Counted from the first letter of the stretch, positions 7,723-18,003 are shown. The stretch is DNA of 45,906 bases from Bacteroidia bacterium (GCA_030424545.1 JAUHWL010000020.1:1-45906), one strand, 5' to 3'. Numbers and translations: made by a program. Notes: generated by a model from the sequence alone, not told the origin.

Positions 7723-10143
7723 ATGAAAAATATCTTAACAGCATTTTTACTTGCTTTTTCTGCGCTTCTTATTGCGCAACCAAAACCAGTAACATGGAGT
7801 ACTTCTGTAGAAAAAACAGGAGATAATCAAGCATGGTTAATTATTTCTGCAACCATAGAAGACGGTTGGCATTTGTATAGCCAAGATATCCCCGAAGGCG
7901 GACCAATACCCACAAGTTTTGCGTTTACACCAAGCGCTGACTACTCTAAAAAAGGTAAGGTTGTAGAAGGTAATCCTCACGAAGAATACGACCCCAATTT
8001 TGAAATGGTTTTAAAGTACTATGGAGAAAAAGCTGTTTTTAAACAAAAAATAAACATTAACTCTACGTCAGACTTTACAATAGTTGGCGAGTTAGAGTTT
8101 ATGGTTTGTAATGATGAAATGTGTTTGCCACCAGAATATGTTGACATTGCCTTTAAGGTGAAAGGTGCTACATCAGTACCAGAAGATACACCCAAAGAAG
8201 CATCAACCACAAAAGAGCCAAACACCCCAATTGCTGTGGCCAATGCCGCACCTGCAAACCCCGTATCTTGGTCAACATCGGTAGAGCAAAGCGCAGACGA
8301 AACATGGCTCGTAATAAAAGCCACTATAGAAGAGGGATGGCACCTGTACTCTCAACACGTGCCCGAAGAATTTCCTAATCCAACACGATTTGCATTTACA
8401 CCTAGCGATAAATATCAACTTTCTGGCGAAACGCAAGAGAGTGAATCAATAGAAGAATATGAAGAGCTTTCTGAAATGACCTTGAGCTTCTTTAAAAACG
8501 AAGCCATTTTCAGACAAAAAATAGACGTTCTATCTACCGAAGATTTTAAAGTATTGGGCGAATTAGAGTTTATGACCTGCGACAACTCAATGTGTTTTCC
8601 TCCAGAATACGTAGATATTTCTTTTGATGTTAAAGGTGTATCCGAAGCGGCATCCGCAGCTAATGCAGCCAATACTTCTGCTGGTGGCGGCACCGAAGCA
8701 AAAAGCTTATGGCGCATTTTTATCTTGGGCTTTTTAGGTGGATTGGCAGCCTTGTTCATGCCTTGTATTTTCCCTATGATTCCGCTAACGGTAAGTTTCT
8801 TTACCAAACAAAGTAAAACCAAAGCCGAAGGAATTCGCAAAGCCACCATATATGGAGCTTCAATCATCGTCATTTATGTGCTTTTAGGGATGATGGTATC
8901 GCTCGTTTTCGGTGCCGATGCCTTAAACAAACTCAGCACAAACCCATGGTTTAACATTGCCTTCTTTGTTCTTTTTGTTGTTTTCGCGCTTAGCTTTTTT
9001 GGAGCTTTTGAAATTACCTTGCCTAGCAGTTGGGTTAACAAAGCAGACGAAGCCAGTAACAAAGGTGGTTTGGCCGGGATATTCTTCATGGCCTTTACGC
9101 TTTCGTTGGTTTCGTTTTCTTGTACCGGACCTATTATTGGCACGCTACTGGTAGATGCGGCAAGCAAAGGAGAGTTTTTCGGACCCGCCATTGGTATGTT
9201 TGCTTTTGCCTTGGCCTTGGCTCTACCCTTTACGCTTTTTGCAGCATTCCCGGGATGGTTAAATAGCATGCCTAAATCAGGAGGTTGGTTAAACAACGTA
9301 AAAGTTGTGTTAGGGTTTTTAGAGCTTGCATTCGCCTTTAAATTTCTTTCTACAGCCGATATGGTTCTACAAGCACACTACCTAGAGCGCGAAATGTTTT
9401 TCGCGATTTGGGTTGGTATAGATTTCTTGTTGGTACTTTATTTATTGGGCGTTTACCTTACCCCTAACGATAGCAAAGTAGAACGCATTGGTGTATCACG
9501 CTTGGCGTTTGCCATTGTCTTTACTGTTTTCGGGTTTTACTTATTACCCGGAATTTGGGGCGCACCTGTAAAACTCGTTTCAGGTTTCCCTCCACCAGAA
9601 CATTATGCCGAATCTAAAGGTGGCTCTTTTGCCAAAGGTGGCGGAGGTCATGGAGCTGCGATTAACACCGTTACCGATGCAAGTTTTGGCGACCATTGTC
9701 CGTTTGATTTAAGTTGTTTTAACGACTTTGACGAAGGAATGGCGTATGCCAAAAAAGTGGGCAAACCCGTTTTAGTTGATTTTACAGGCTGGGGCTGCGT
9801 AAACTGTAGAAAAATGGAAGAGCAAGTGTGGAGCGACCCTCGTGTGCTAAGCAGATTACGCGAAAACGTAGTGCTTATTTCTCTTTATGTAGATGAGCGC
9901 ACCAAATTGCCCGAAAGCGAGCAACGTGTTTCCGAAAAAACCGGTCGTAAAATTAAAAACGTTGGTAACAAATGGAGCGAATTTCAAGAAGTGAATTTTG
10001 GTGCTGTAGCGCAACCTTACTACATTATTTTAGGTCATGATGACATGAAACCATTGCACGAAAGTGCCGCATACGACCCAGATATTGATAAATTTATTGA
10101 TTGGTTAGACCGCGGAAAAGCCGCTTTTGAAGCTTCTAAATAA
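7723..10143 (+). CDS. dsbD: DsbD-type thiol:disulfide reductase with duplicated N-terminal domain
   Basis: This 806-residue membrane protein passes electrons from cytoplasmic thioredoxin to periplasmic oxidised proteins. Order: signal peptide (1-19); two homologous DsbD N-terminal domains at about 20-150 and 180-310, each with a cysteine pair before PP (C129/C134 and C286/C291); an eight-helix membrane domain (about 330-620) with the redox pair in [10 protein letters not shown] and FSCTGP; and a C-terminal thioredoxin domain with GWGCVNCRK (C692/C695). The single-domain form in E. coli is about 565 residues, so the extra length is mainly the duplication. It is nested between tilS (2 bp) and gmhA (1 bp), consistent with one transcript. 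Residues 632-650 form a Gly/Lys/His-rich linker. Confidence 0.93.
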   Translation: MKNILTAFLLAFSALLIAQPKPVTWSTSVEKTGDNQAWLIISATIEDGWHLYSQDIPEGGPIPTSFAFTPSADYSKKGKVVEGNPHEEYDPNFEMVLKYYGEKAVFKQKININSTSDFTIVGELEFMVCNDEMCLPPEYVDIAFKVKGATSVPEDTPKEASTTKEPNTPIAVANAAPANPVSWSTSVEQSADETWLVIKATIEEGWHLYSQHVPEEFPNPTRFAFTPSDKYQLSGETQESESIEEYEELSEMTLSFFKNEAIFRQKIDVLSTEDFKVLGELEFMTCDNSMCFPPEYVDISFDVKGVSEAASAANAANTSAGGGTEAKSLWRIFILGFLGGLAALFMPCIFPMIPLTVSFFTKQSKTKAEGIRKATIYGASIIVIYVLLGMMVSLVFGADALNKLSTNPWFNIAFFVLFVVFALSFFGAFEITLPSSWVNKADEASNKGGLAGIFFMAFTLSLVSFSCTGPIIGTLLVDAASKGEFFGPAIGMFAFALALALPFTLFAAFPGWLNSMPKSGGWLNNVKVVLGFLELAFAFKFLSTADMVLQAHYLEREMFFAIWVGIDFLLVLYLLGVYLTPNDSKVERIGVSRLAFAIVFTVFGFYLLPGIWGAPVKLVSGFPPPEHYAESKGGSFAKGGGGHGAAINTVTDASFGDHCPFDLSCFNDFDEGMAYAKKVGKPVLVDFTGWGCVNCRKMEEQVWSDPRVLSRLRENVVLISLYVDERTKLPESEQRVSEKTGRKIKNVGNKWSEFQEVNFGAVAQPYYIILGHDDMKPLHESAAYDPDIDKFIDWLDRGKAAFEASK

Positions 10144-10144
10144 A

Positions 10145-10720
10145 ATGACCAAAGCCGATTTAATTAAACAGCATTTTACACAGGCTAAATCTGCACTAGA
10201 TGAATTTCTGGCGGATGAACAAAATTTTCTACGCATAGAATCTGCCGGAGAAAAAATGGTAGAATGCGTAAAAAATGGCGGCAAAATTATAAGCTGCGGT
10301 AACGGAGGAAGCATGTGCGATGCTATGCATTTTGCCGAAGAGCTTACGGGTAAATTTAGAAACGACAGACAAGCAATTCCGGCTTTATCTATTTCAGATC
10401 CATCGCACTTGAGTTGTGTGGGAAACGATTATGGTTTTGATTTTGTTTTTTCTAGATACATAGAAGCCGTTGGAAAAACAGGAGATGTACTCTTGGCAAT
10501 TTCTACTAGCGGAAACTCTAAAAATGTAATTGAAGCCATAAAAGTGGCTAAAAACAAAAACATGTTTGTGGTGGCGCTAACGGGTAAAGATGGCGGTAAA
10601 ATTGCCGCACTTGCCGATGTTGAAATTAGAGCACCTCATGCAGAATATGCCGACAGAGCGCAAGAAATGCACATCAAGATCATTCATAGCCTTATTGATT
10701 TTATTGAGCGAAATTTGTAA
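10145..10720 (+). CDS. gmhA: SIS-domain phosphoheptose isomerase, GmhA-like
   Basis: The product (191 residues from ATG 10145) matches GmhA in length. It would convert sedoheptulose 7-phosphate to D-glycero-D-manno-heptose 7-phosphate for lipopolysaccharide core synthesis in the cytoplasm. The SIS fold motifs are visible: [21 protein letters not shown] near 51-71, [13 protein letters not shown], and [18 protein letters not shown] with the Gln and His used by GmhA. A longer reading frame begins at TTG 10127 inside dsbD, but the ATG one base after the dsbD stop gives the family-standard N-terminus. The tight spacing suggests translational coupling. No other heptose genes are beside it. DiaA-type SIS proteins are the alternative, but the His/Gln motif favours GmhA. 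Confidence 0.9.
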   Translation: MTKADLIKQHFTQAKSALDEFLADEQNFLRIESAGEKMVECVKNGGKIISCGNGGSMCDAMHFAEELTGKFRNDRQAIPALSISDPSHLSCVGNDYGFDFVFSRYIEAVGKTGDVLLAISTSGNSKNVIEAIKVAKNKNMFVVALTGKDGGKIAALADVEIRAPHAEYADRAQEMHIKIIHSLIDFIERNL

Positions 10721-10750
10721 ACCAACTAGACTATTTCTGGTTGATAAACT

Positions 10751-11170
10751 ATGCCTTTTGTAAACGAAACCAGATTCCGACTACGCATTCAAACCACCAT
10801 TGTGGGCTACGTTAGAATTATAGATGGCAAAAGCAAATTCTTTTCTAAAGACGGATTTTTTTGGAGCGGCCGAAAAATAGACCACAACGAAATTGATGAG
10901 TGGACTGGCTACTTTGACAAAAACAAACAGGCCATTTACGAGTGGGACATCCTTACCTTTAAAATAGACCCCGATGGTGAAGACCACACAGGAGTTGTAC
11001 TTTGGGAGGCCAACCAAAAGCGTTTTGTAATACGCAACGTAAATAACGAATTGTATTTTCCGTTTGAAACAAATGGCCTAAAACTCTTTAGTACGCACCA
11101 ACTAAAAGTATTTTCTTACCTCTTTTTAAACCCAAACCTCAAACACGAGCTTGGTTTTGATGACGATTAA
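10751..11170 (+). CDS. YopX-domain protein
   Basis: This 139-residue cytoplasmic protein carries the YopX family signature at about 50-95: EWTGYFDKNKQAIYEWDILTF followed by GVVLWEANQKRFVIR. The usual form is TGLxDxxGxxIYEGDI...V.W....F. The family is best known from phages and prophages and has no established activity. Here it follows gmhA by 30 bp on the same strand and no phage genes are nearby, so it may be a domesticated cellular copy. The first 40 residues are basic and aromatic. The invariant Gly of IYEGDI is Trp here. Function unknown. Confidence 0.75.
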   Translation: MPFVNETRFRLRIQTTIVGYVRIIDGKSKFFSKDGFFWSGRKIDHNEIDEWTGYFDKNKQAIYEWDILTFKIDPDGEDHTGVVLWEANQKRFVIRNVNNELYFPFETNGLKLFSTHQLKVFSYLFLNPNLKHELGFDDD

Positions 11171-11175
11171 TTTTT

Positions 11176-11200
11176 TAAACCAACTGAAGGTTTATTTTTG
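11176..11200 (+). promoter_or_regulatory. tyrS upstream element: dyad overlapping a TAnnTTTG box
   Basis: TAAACC (11176-11181) and GGTTTA (11189-11194) form a 6-bp dyad with a 7-nt loop, followed by five T, which resembles a weak terminator for the upstream genes. The same stretch contains TATTTTTG (11193-11200), a perfect TAnnTTTG box. A start site near 11207 would leave about a 12-nt leader before the tyrS ATG at 11219. The two functions may be combined; neither is proven. Confidence 0.45.
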
Positions 11201-11218
11201 CCGCCAAATTTTATAGAA

Positions 11219-12493
11219 ATGAAAACCAATATTGTAGACGAGTTGCGCTGGCGCGGAATGATTCAAGACATAACTCCTGGAGCCGAAGAATTATTAAACA
11301 AAGAAATGGTTACTGGCTATGTTGGTTTTGATCCTACTGCCGATAGTTTAGGTGTAGGTAACTTGGTACCAATTATGATGCTGATGCACTTTCAGCGTGC
11401 CGGCCACAAACCCATGGCGTTAATTGGCGGAGCCACGGGCATGGTTGGCGACCCCTCATTTAAATCGAATGAGCGCAACCTGTTGGATTTAGACACACTA
11501 CAAAACAATTTAAATAAGCAGAAAAAACAGCTAGAAAGCTTTCTAGATTTTAACTGTGGAGACAATAGCGCCACCTTGGTTAACAATTACGATTGGTTTA
11601 AAGAGTTTAACTTTTTAAGCTTTATTCGCGATGTTGGTAAGCATATCACCATAAACTATATGTTGGCCAAAGACTCTGTAAAAAGCCGCTTAGATTCCGG
11701 GTTAAGCTTTACAGAATTTAGCTACCAACTTATTCAAGGCTACGATTTTTATCACCTTTGGAAAAACGAAGGTGTAAAGCTACAGATGGGTGGTTCAGAC
11801 CAATGGGGAAACATAACCACAGGTACGGAATTAGTTCGCAGAATGGGCGGTGGCGAGGCTTTTGCCTTAACAACTCCATTGATTAAAAAAGCAGATGGAA
11901 CAAAATTTGGCAAGAGCGAAAGCGGTAATATTTGGTTAGATGCAGAGAAAACTTCGCCCTACGAATTTTACCAATTCTGGTTAAACGCAGCCGATACAGA
12001 TGCCGAAACATACATTAAAATATTCTCGTTAAAAACACGTACCGAAATAGAAGCCTTAATAAACGAGCACAGAGAAGAACCGCATTTGCGTAAATTACAA
12101 AAGGCATTGGCCGAAGAAATTACCATACGCGTACACTCGGCCGAAGCGCTAGAAAAAGCAATTGCCGCATCTTCTATTTTATTTGGTAATGCCACCGAAG
12201 ACGCACTTAGAACACTTGACGAAAAAACCTTGCTTTCTGTTTTTAAAGGCGTACCTCAGTTTAACGTTTCTAAAGCAGATTTAAATAGCAATGTTGTTGA
12301 TTTTCTTGCGGTAACCACCTCTATTTTTCCAAGTAAGGGTGAAGCTAGAAAAATGACACAAGGCAACGGTGTAAGCATTAACAAAAGCAAAGTAACCTTA
12401 GATAAAGAAATTTCTGAATCTGATTTGCTCAACAACAAATACATTTTAGCACAACGAGGTAAGAAAAATTACTTCCTCATTATTGTAGAATAA
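11219..12493 (+). CDS. tyrS: Tyrosyl-tRNA synthetase with altered HIGH motif
   Basis: TyrS activates tyrosine with ATP and charges tRNA-Tyr. From ATG 11219 the product is 424 residues, the standard bacterial length. Recognisable parts: [22 protein letters not shown]82/R86 equivalents in [27 protein letters not shown], the KFGKS loop (equivalent to KMSKS), and a C-terminal S4-like domain (VSINKSKV). Two departures are striking: the class I HIGH motif at residues 45-48 reads GVGN, losing the first catalytic histidine, and the usual GDPSGKS reads GDPSFKS. Everything else looks intact and full length, so it is not an obvious pseudogene. A TTG at 11198 would add seven residues, but the ATG aligns with the family. 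It is convergent with the next gene, 3 bp away. Confidence 0.92.
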   Translation: MKTNIVDELRWRGMIQDITPGAEELLNKEMVTGYVGFDPTADSLGVGNLVPIMMLMHFQRAGHKPMALIGGATGMVGDPSFKSNERNLLDLDTLQNNLNKQKKQLESFLDFNCGDNSATLVNNYDWFKEFNFLSFIRDVGKHITINYMLAKDSVKSRLDSGLSFTEFSYQLIQGYDFYHLWKNEGVKLQMGGSDQWGNITTGTELVRRMGGGEAFALTTPLIKKADGTKFGKSESGNIWLDAEKTSPYEFYQFWLNAADTDAETYIKIFSLKTRTEIEALINEHREEPHLRKLQKALAEEITIRVHSAEALEKAIAASSILFGNATEDALRTLDEKTLLSVFKGVPQFNVSKADLNSNVVDFLAVTTSIFPSKGEARKMTQGNGVSINKSKVTLDKEISESDLLNNKYILAQRGKKNYFLIIVE

Positions 12494-12496
12494 AAC

Positions 12497-14731
12497 TTAC
12501 CTCTTTTCTATTTTTTGTAGAAAAGAAGATTGATCTGTTTGGATCATCAACACATAAAAACCGCTGGGTTGCGCACTTAAATCCAATTGCACCTGGCGGT
12601 TTTTTGGTTCCTCCTGTTTTACCATCTGACCCAATACATTCCATACGGTTATCAATACTATTTCATCGGCTGCAGTTACCTTAAACACGCCTAAATTGGG
12701 GTTGGGGTAAACCAAAATACTTTCTTTCTGAAAGGTAGAAATGCCAAAATTTCTCGCCAAGGTATACACCGATGTATCCGAAGAAATACAACCGAATTTA
12801 TCTTGCGCAAAACACGCCAAAGTTACTTGAGAAGCTCCTTGTGCTTGCAAAAGTGTAGAATCTACAATAGCCATATTGGTTGTAGAAATGGTATCGCCCT
12901 GCGGCAATTTTACCCAAACGTAATTTGCAAAACCCTGTGAAGCAACCAACGTTGTAGGGTAAAAAGGTAGAATAGTATCAGGAAGTATAGCCACTTTTTG
13001 GGCAGAAACAATTTTTTGAAAAGACATTAATTCTGTTGCGCAATCGCCCAACCTATTAAAGCCGTAGCTATAGTAAAACTTGGCAGCAATGGTTCTGTTT
13101 GGATATGCCGTGCCAAAATTAAATGCAATGCCAGCACCCGATAAAAACGATAATTCTGGGGTAGATTTGGTTACGGGCTGGTTACTACTTTGGTATTGCA
13201 AACTATAATTTTGTTCCATCTGAATGTAAAAAGCCATAGTATCGCCAGAAGTCAAGGTTAAATTAGGCATTGCCAAAGCCAACATATCACCCGAATTTAG
13301 AACAGCAGCCGTATCTTGTACAAACAGCGTCCAAGCCGATGCCGTGCTTTCAAAGCCTTGATAGCTTCCTGGTTTTAAATACACATTTACTGGAATATTG
13401 CCTGCATGAAAACTGTGAAAGACAATAGAGTCTAACACAACATCCTGATGGGCAACTAGGTTAAACATATTGCCATTAAAGTTTATATTTTTTGTTTCTG
13501 AAGCCACTAAACTTTTTGCAAAAGTTGTTTTTCCTGCTACGGCTTGTGCAAATAAAACGGTGTCTTTTATTAAATTAAAGCTGGTGCCAACATTTTGTAA
13601 CGGCACTGTATCTTGCAAGGAAGCGTACCACAACAACGTATCGGCCATACTTGGCTGCGCCATAAAAATTGCGCTTTGATTTGCACACAAGGTATCTGCA
13701 TTTGCATGTAAAGCAGGAGAATTTACCGTTGTGTACGTATTGAATATTTGGTTATTTAAAACGTTGCTATCAGCAGAGGTTACTATTTTTCCTTCTAGTG
13801 CATAATTCCCTACTAAGCCAAAATTTTGTTGTATCCAAAGCGTATCTATTTGGCAAGGATTCATACTATTCGTGGAAACCAAAAACAATGAATCTTGAAT
13901 GTTTCCTGTTTGCCAAACGGCTTTACCGATAGTACTCGCAGGCAACGTATCTCCAAGATTAACCACTATATAACCAATTACTGCCGCAGAATCTACACAA
14001 TGCTGGCTGGGTAAAATAATTTCACTAAACATTAAATCAGGAAAAGGCTTTGTTTTAAAAATGTCTTTTAAGATATCCTTGTTATAAACTTGGTTATACA
14101 AAACCACATGCCCCGAATCGTTTAAATGAACAGCATCGGCAGCATAATGCGGATATACAAGGTTATTTGTATCGGCCAGCGGAGTAAAAAAATCAATTAC
14201 ATACGGGCTGTATTTTAAGGTTAAAGAATCGGCCACAGATTTTTGATATGCACCCGCACTGGTAATGGGCTGTGTGGTGCAGATATACATGGGCACACCA
14301 TTATTCCAAGAATGATGATAAAGACTATCAAAATTTGCCAGCTGCTCTTGCATGGGCCATTGCCTATCGTTAGAGGGAAGATTCACAATAATGGCATCGG
14401 GTTGCAAACTCAGCGCATGTGTAATATTCTTTTGTGGGTTTACGGCCGGCCGGCCTGTAGGTGCCACAAAGTTATCGGGCATTATTTTATAGGTTGTAAA
14501 TCCTCCCACGGCCAAATTTATTACCTGATTCTGTGGATTTATTTTTTGCAACGCTGTGCGATATTTATTTACCCAAGCGCTATCTGGATGGCTAGGACCA
14601 GCCCCCGCTGCTGTTGACGAACCCAATACAACAATGGTAAATGGTTGACTGTTTATGCACGGGTCTAACGTAATTTGTGCTTTTGCCGAAAAAGAAAATA
14701 ACACTGTAAAAAGCAAAAAAAGATGTTTCAT
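12497..14731 (-). CDS. Secreted SGNH/GDSL-like hydrolase with T9SS sorting domain
   Basis: The 744-residue product starts at ATG 14731 (a TTG nine bases upstream is possible) with a signal peptide ending SAKAQ. Residues about 25-235 resemble an SGNH/GDSL esterase: block I IVVLGSSTAAG carries the serine (GSS rather than GDS), block III VNLPSND the asparagine, and DAVHLNDSGH the Asp-His pair. Esterase or carbohydrate deacetylase activity is therefore likely, with unknown substrate. The middle (about 240-660) is beta-rich and Ig-like. The last 75 residues hold ILVYPNPNLGVF, VWNVLGQMV and GFYVLMI, a T9SS type A sorting signal. It stands alone between tyrS and a divergent hydrolase. Confidence 0.85.
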   Translation of the reverse strand: MKHLFLLFTVLFSFSAKAQITLDPCINSQPFTIVVLGSSTAAGAGPSHPDSAWVNKYRTALQKINPQNQVINLAVGGFTTYKIMPDNFVAPTGRPAVNPQKNITHALSLQPDAIIVNLPSNDRQWPMQEQLANFDSLYHHSWNNGVPMYICTTQPITSAGAYQKSVADSLTLKYSPYVIDFFTPLADTNNLVYPHYAADAVHLNDSGHVVLYNQVYNKDILKDIFKTKPFPDLMFSEIILPSQHCVDSAAVIGYIVVNLGDTLPASTIGKAVWQTGNIQDSLFLVSTNSMNPCQIDTLWIQQNFGLVGNYALEGKIVTSADSNVLNNQIFNTYTTVNSPALHANADTLCANQSAIFMAQPSMADTLLWYASLQDTVPLQNVGTSFNLIKDTVLFAQAVAGKTTFAKSLVASETKNINFNGNMFNLVAHQDVVLDSIVFHSFHAGNIPVNVYLKPGSYQGFESTASAWTLFVQDTAAVLNSGDMLALAMPNLTLTSGDTMAFYIQMEQNYSLQYQSSNQPVTKSTPELSFLSGAGIAFNFGTAYPNRTIAAKFYYSYGFNRLGDCATELMSFQKIVSAQKVAILPDTILPFYPTTLVASQGFANYVWVKLPQGDTISTTNMAIVDSTLLQAQGASQVTLACFAQDKFGCISSDTSVYTLARNFGISTFQKESILVYPNPNLGVFKVTAADEIVLITVWNVLGQMVKQEEPKNRQVQLDLSAQPSGFYVLMIQTDQSSFLQKIEKR

Positions 14732-14864
14732 AATCAACAAATATGACAGGCTTGAAGTACGTAAAATAATTACAATCGCACCTTACAAGAAGAACATGAA
14801 TTGTACATTTAAATCACACCTCTAATAATTTAGCATAAGAACTTACTTTTACACAATTAAAGTT

Positions 14865-15641
14865 ATGCTACATCACCAAATATATCTTTTAAATAAAAAT
14901 GCCCCATGGGTAACTTTTGTACATGGTGCAGGAGGTAGTAGTTCTATATGGTATAAGCAAATTAGAGATTTTAAAAAACATTATAATGTGCTCTTGTTAG
15001 ATTTACGTGGTCACGGAAAATCTAAAAAAGCCATTTATGAAAAAATAAAAAACTACACGTTTAAAGTAATTAGTGATGAAGTTATTGAAGTACTAGACCA
15101 CTTAAAAATTGCATCTTCTCACTTTGTAGGCATTTCTTTGGGCACCATTGTTATTCGGGAAATTTCTGAGCGGCATACTACACGTGTAGAAAGTATGATT
15201 ATGGGTGGTGCCGTTATGAAATTAAATACGCGTGGCCAGATATTAATGCACATTGGTAATTGGCTAAAGTCTGTACTACCATATTTAATCTTATACCGAT
15301 TTTTTGCATATGTAATTATGCCCAAAAAAAGCCATAAAGAATCTAGAAACTTATTTATTGGTGAAGCCAAGAAGCTTTATCAGAAAGAGTTTAAGCGATG
15401 GTTTACGCTTGTTGCAGAGGTTAACCCGCTCTTAAAATTTTTTAGAATCAATGATAGTGGCATCCCTACACTTTACATCATGGGCTCTGAAGACCACATG
15501 TTTTTACCATCTATTACTAAGCTTGTTAAAAATCACAAATCATCTACATTATTTGTTATACCCCAATGTGGGCATGTAGTAAACGTAGAACAACCTGCAA
15601 TTTTTAACAATCAAAGTATTTCTTTTATCTCGGGCCTTTAG
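14865..15641 (+). CDS. Alpha/beta hydrolase
   Basis: A 258-residue alpha/beta-hydrolase-fold protein without signal peptide, so probably cytoplasmic. The oxyanion-hole HGAGGSSSIW is near 21-30 and LRGHGKS near 47-53. The nucleophile elbow GISLG has Ser91, and the triad is completed by Asp210 (GSEDH) and His237 (QCGHVV). The lid helices (about 120-190) are rich in lysine and aromatic residues. Sequence alone cannot tell esterase, lipase or carbon-carbon hydrolase. Its 3' end overlaps the convergent TonB receptor gene by 17 bp; the two genes are transcribed towards each other, so they need not be functionally linked. Confidence 0.85.
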   Translation: MLHHQIYLLNKNAPWVTFVHGAGGSSSIWYKQIRDFKKHYNVLLLDLRGHGKSKKAIYEKIKNYTFKVISDEVIEVLDHLKIASSHFVGISLGTIVIREISERHTTRVESMIMGGAVMKLNTRGQILMHIGNWLKSVLPYLILYRFFAYVIMPKKSHKESRNLFIGEAKKLYQKEFKRWFTLVAEVNPLLKFFRINDSGIPTLYIMGSEDHMFLPSITKLVKNHKSSTLFVIPQCGHVVNVEQPAIFNNQSISFISGL

Positions 15642-18003
15642 CCTGCAAATTAATTTGTATTCCAGTTAAAAAGTTAATGCCTGCTTGCGGGTAATAATAG
15701 GCAACACCATAATCTGCACCATTGCTGGCGTAAGAAACATCAAACACATTGTTGATGTTAAAATAAACGCGCACAGAGCCAATCCAACTTGGGTTATATA
15801 GGTAAGAAAAACGTAAGTCGTTTATAAAGTAATCGGCAATAGAAAGGCTTTCTTCCTCGCTATTGTTTAAATATTGGCGGCTAACATATTTAGAAAATAT
15901 GCCTGCACTTAAATTCTTAATCGGCACGAATTCTAAGAAACTTCCTGCCACAACATTTGGAGAGTACGCAATAGCCGTATTGCCAATGTTTACAAACTCT
16001 CCGTTACCGCCTTCTACCAAATAATCTACATTCTGACTGACTATATAGGCCACATTGGGGCTCCATTTTAACCATTTTTTATGGGCAACAATGGCCGATA
16101 GTTCTACTCCAGAACGGTAGCTTTTACCTACATTTTTTCTGATAGGATAACCAACGGCATCTAGCTTACCCGTTAACACCAATTGGTTTGTGTAGTGCAT
16201 GTAAAACGCATTAGCCTTTAGGGTGAAGTTCTCTTTGCTCCAATCAAAACCCAACTCAATATCTTGTAGTGTTTCTGGTTTAGGTAAATCATCTGGGTCT
16301 GCGTAAATTAAATCGGTACGGTTGGGCTCTTTGTTGGCTACTGCGTAGCTTGCAAACAGCTTGCTGTTGGCGTTTAATACATACGTTGCTCCTATTTTAG
16401 GATTAAAAAAAATGTTTTTCTGATCGTAAGAAAATGCAGCAACATCATCATCTACACCATGGGCAGAATAATCTACGCTGCGCACCTGTAAATCTACAAA
16501 CGCCATTATTTTTTTGTTGATAGCATACATGTTTTTCCAATACACATTCCATTCAAACTTGGTAGAAAAGCTGTTGTAATATTCGTGATCGTTTTCTGTT
16601 TGGCTGGCATATCTCGCCCAAATTACCTGGCCAAAATGATTTCCTTCGTAATTGTGAACTCCCCCACCAAAAATGCTTTGCCATTTTTCATTTTCATATT
16701 CAATGTTAAAAATGGCGCCATAAAAATCGTTATCAAGCCATTTTCTTCTTACCAAATCGGTGGTTGTTATGGTATCATTGCCCATAATAATGGGGTACAT
16801 TCCATAGTAAGCCATATCGCCATCTTGCTTGTATTGCTCGTAATAGCCCTGCCCTTTTGTATAATGGCCAGAAACATTTAGCTTAAAAAGTTTAGAGAGC
16901 TTTTGGTTTACATGGAGCTGATAATGCGTTTGCTGGTAATTATCGGTTTCATTATCATAATAAGTAACTGAACCGTCTGGGTGATAAATTGCGCCTGCAC
17001 TATTGTACGTTGGGTCCGAAGCAAATGTTGCCGAATCTACACCATTCCAAGATTGATATGTTTTTTCTTTCCCTCCAAAAACTACGGCACGTACGGCCGT
17101 TTTTTCATTTACAAAACCACCGGTTACAAAATAACTTTGTAAATCAGAGCTGGCTCTATCTACATATCCATCGGTTTTTAGCTTGCTCAATCGCCCGCTC
17201 ATCCACCAATTTTTATTTATTAAGCCCGAGCCAAACTGGGCCGTATAGCGTTGTGTGTTAAAGCTACCGCCACCAACATGAATCATTCCCATTGGTTTTG
17301 CGGTAGGGCCATTGGTTTCCATATTTAAGCTAGCGCCAAAAGCGGAACTCCCGTTGGTGCTTGTTCCTACACCGCGCTGCAGTTGTATACTATTGGTAGA
17401 CGATGCCAAATCGGGCATATTTACCCAATAAACACCATGGCTTTCGGCATCATTCATAGGGATACCATTTACCGTAACATTAATCCTTGAAATATCGCTA
17501 CCGCGCACGCGCATGTTTGTATAGCCAATGCCTGCACCGGCATCGCTGGTGGTGATAACACTAGGCATTTGTTCTAGTAAATATGGTACATCACGGCCGG
17601 TATTTAAAACCTCTATTTCTTCTTTGTTTAAATTCTCATACGCCATGGGCGTGTTGGAATTTGCACGAATTGCATTAACCTCAACTGGCTCTAGCTCAGT
17701 AATTCCGGGTACCAATTTTACTTCAATTTGTTTTGGGTTAGTATTGGGCACCGCCACTTCAATGGTTTGATTTTCGTAACCAAACATGATAAATTTTAGC
17801 TGGTACGTTCCCGTGTCTGTTAGGGTGAACAAAAACTTACCTCCTGAATCGGTTTCTAGCGGAGAAAAATTTTTTAGTTGCAACACTACCCCCGGAATGG
17901 GCTGATTAGATTGTGCATCTAGCACAGTTCCTGTAAGCTTGATTTGTGCCGAAACACGGGCCCAAGCCATAAGCGCCAACGAGAAAAAGATGATCTTTTT
18001 CAT
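15625..18003 (-). CDS. TonB-dependent receptor under TPP riboswitch control, probable thiamine transporter
   Basis: The 792-residue outer-membrane receptor starts at ATG 18003; a GTG at 18024 would only lengthen the signal peptide, which ends ARVSAQ. Order: carboxypeptidase-like regulatory domain (about 20-105), plug domain (about 115-240; VPYLLEQMPSV, MRVRGSDISRINVTVNGIPMNDAESHGVYW), then a 22-strand barrel rich in aromatic beta pairs. The substrate is inferred from its leader, which contains a TPP riboswitch and a strong promoter: thiamine, thiamine phosphates or a precursor such as hydroxymethylpyrimidine. TPP-regulated TonB receptors are known in Bacteroidota. The C-terminus extends six residues past the last aliphatic strand and has no terminal aromatic. 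No thiamine genes are beside it. Confidence 0.9.
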   Translation of the reverse strand: MKKIIFFSLALMAWARVSAQIKLTGTVLDAQSNQPIPGVVLQLKNFSPLETDSGGKFLFTLTDTGTYQLKFIMFGYENQTIEVAVPNTNPKQIEVKLVPGITELEPVEVNAIRANSNTPMAYENLNKEEIEVLNTGRDVPYLLEQMPSVITTSDAGAGIGYTNMRVRGSDISRINVTVNGIPMNDAESHGVYWVNMPDLASSTNSIQLQRGVGTSTNGSSAFGASLNMETNGPTAKPMGMIHVGGGSFNTQRYTAQFGSGLINKNWWMSGRLSKLKTDGYVDRASSDLQSYFVTGGFVNEKTAVRAVVFGGKEKTYQSWNGVDSATFASDPTYNSAGAIYHPDGSVTYYDNETDNYQQTHYQLHVNQKLSKLFKLNVSGHYTKGQGYYEQYKQDGDMAYYGMYPIIMGNDTITTTDLVRRKWLDNDFYGAIFNIEYENEKWQSIFGGGVHNYEGNHFGQVIWARYASQTENDHEYYNSFSTKFEWNVYWKNMYAINKKIMAFVDLQVRSVDYSAHGVDDDVAAFSYDQKNIFFNPKIGATYVLNANSKLFASYAVANKEPNRTDLIYADPDDLPKPETLQDIELGFDWSKENFTLKANAFYMHYTNQLVLTGKLDAVGYPIRKNVGKSYRSGVELSAIVAHKKWLKWSPNVAYIVSQNVDYLVEGGNGEFVNIGNTAIAYSPNVVAGSFLEFVPIKNLSAGIFSKYVSRQYLNNSEEESLSIADYFINDLRFSYLYNPSWIGSVRVYFNINNVFDVSYASNGADYGVAYYYPQAGINFLTGIQINLQAKGPR

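Noticed and set aside
8415-9296. Two minus-strand frames of 140-152 codons inside dsbD
   Set aside because: They overlap the membrane domain of a clearly conserved gene and read as Lys/Ala/Pro-rich antisense.
10127-10144. TTG-extended start of gmhA
   Set aside because: The ATG at 10145 directly follows the dsbD stop and gives the standard family length; the extension is inside dsbD.
12503-12525. CTTTTCTA/TAGAAAAG hairpin as a terminator between tyrS and the GDSL gene
   Set aside because: It lies within the last codons of the GDSL gene and has no T tract on either side; possibly contributes to termination, but not supported enough.
12497-14731. Anything pointing to a defence, secretion-effector or biosynthetic system
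   Set aside because: Genes around it are separate transcription units with ordinary or surface functions; no co-directional set with linked novel domains was found in the window.
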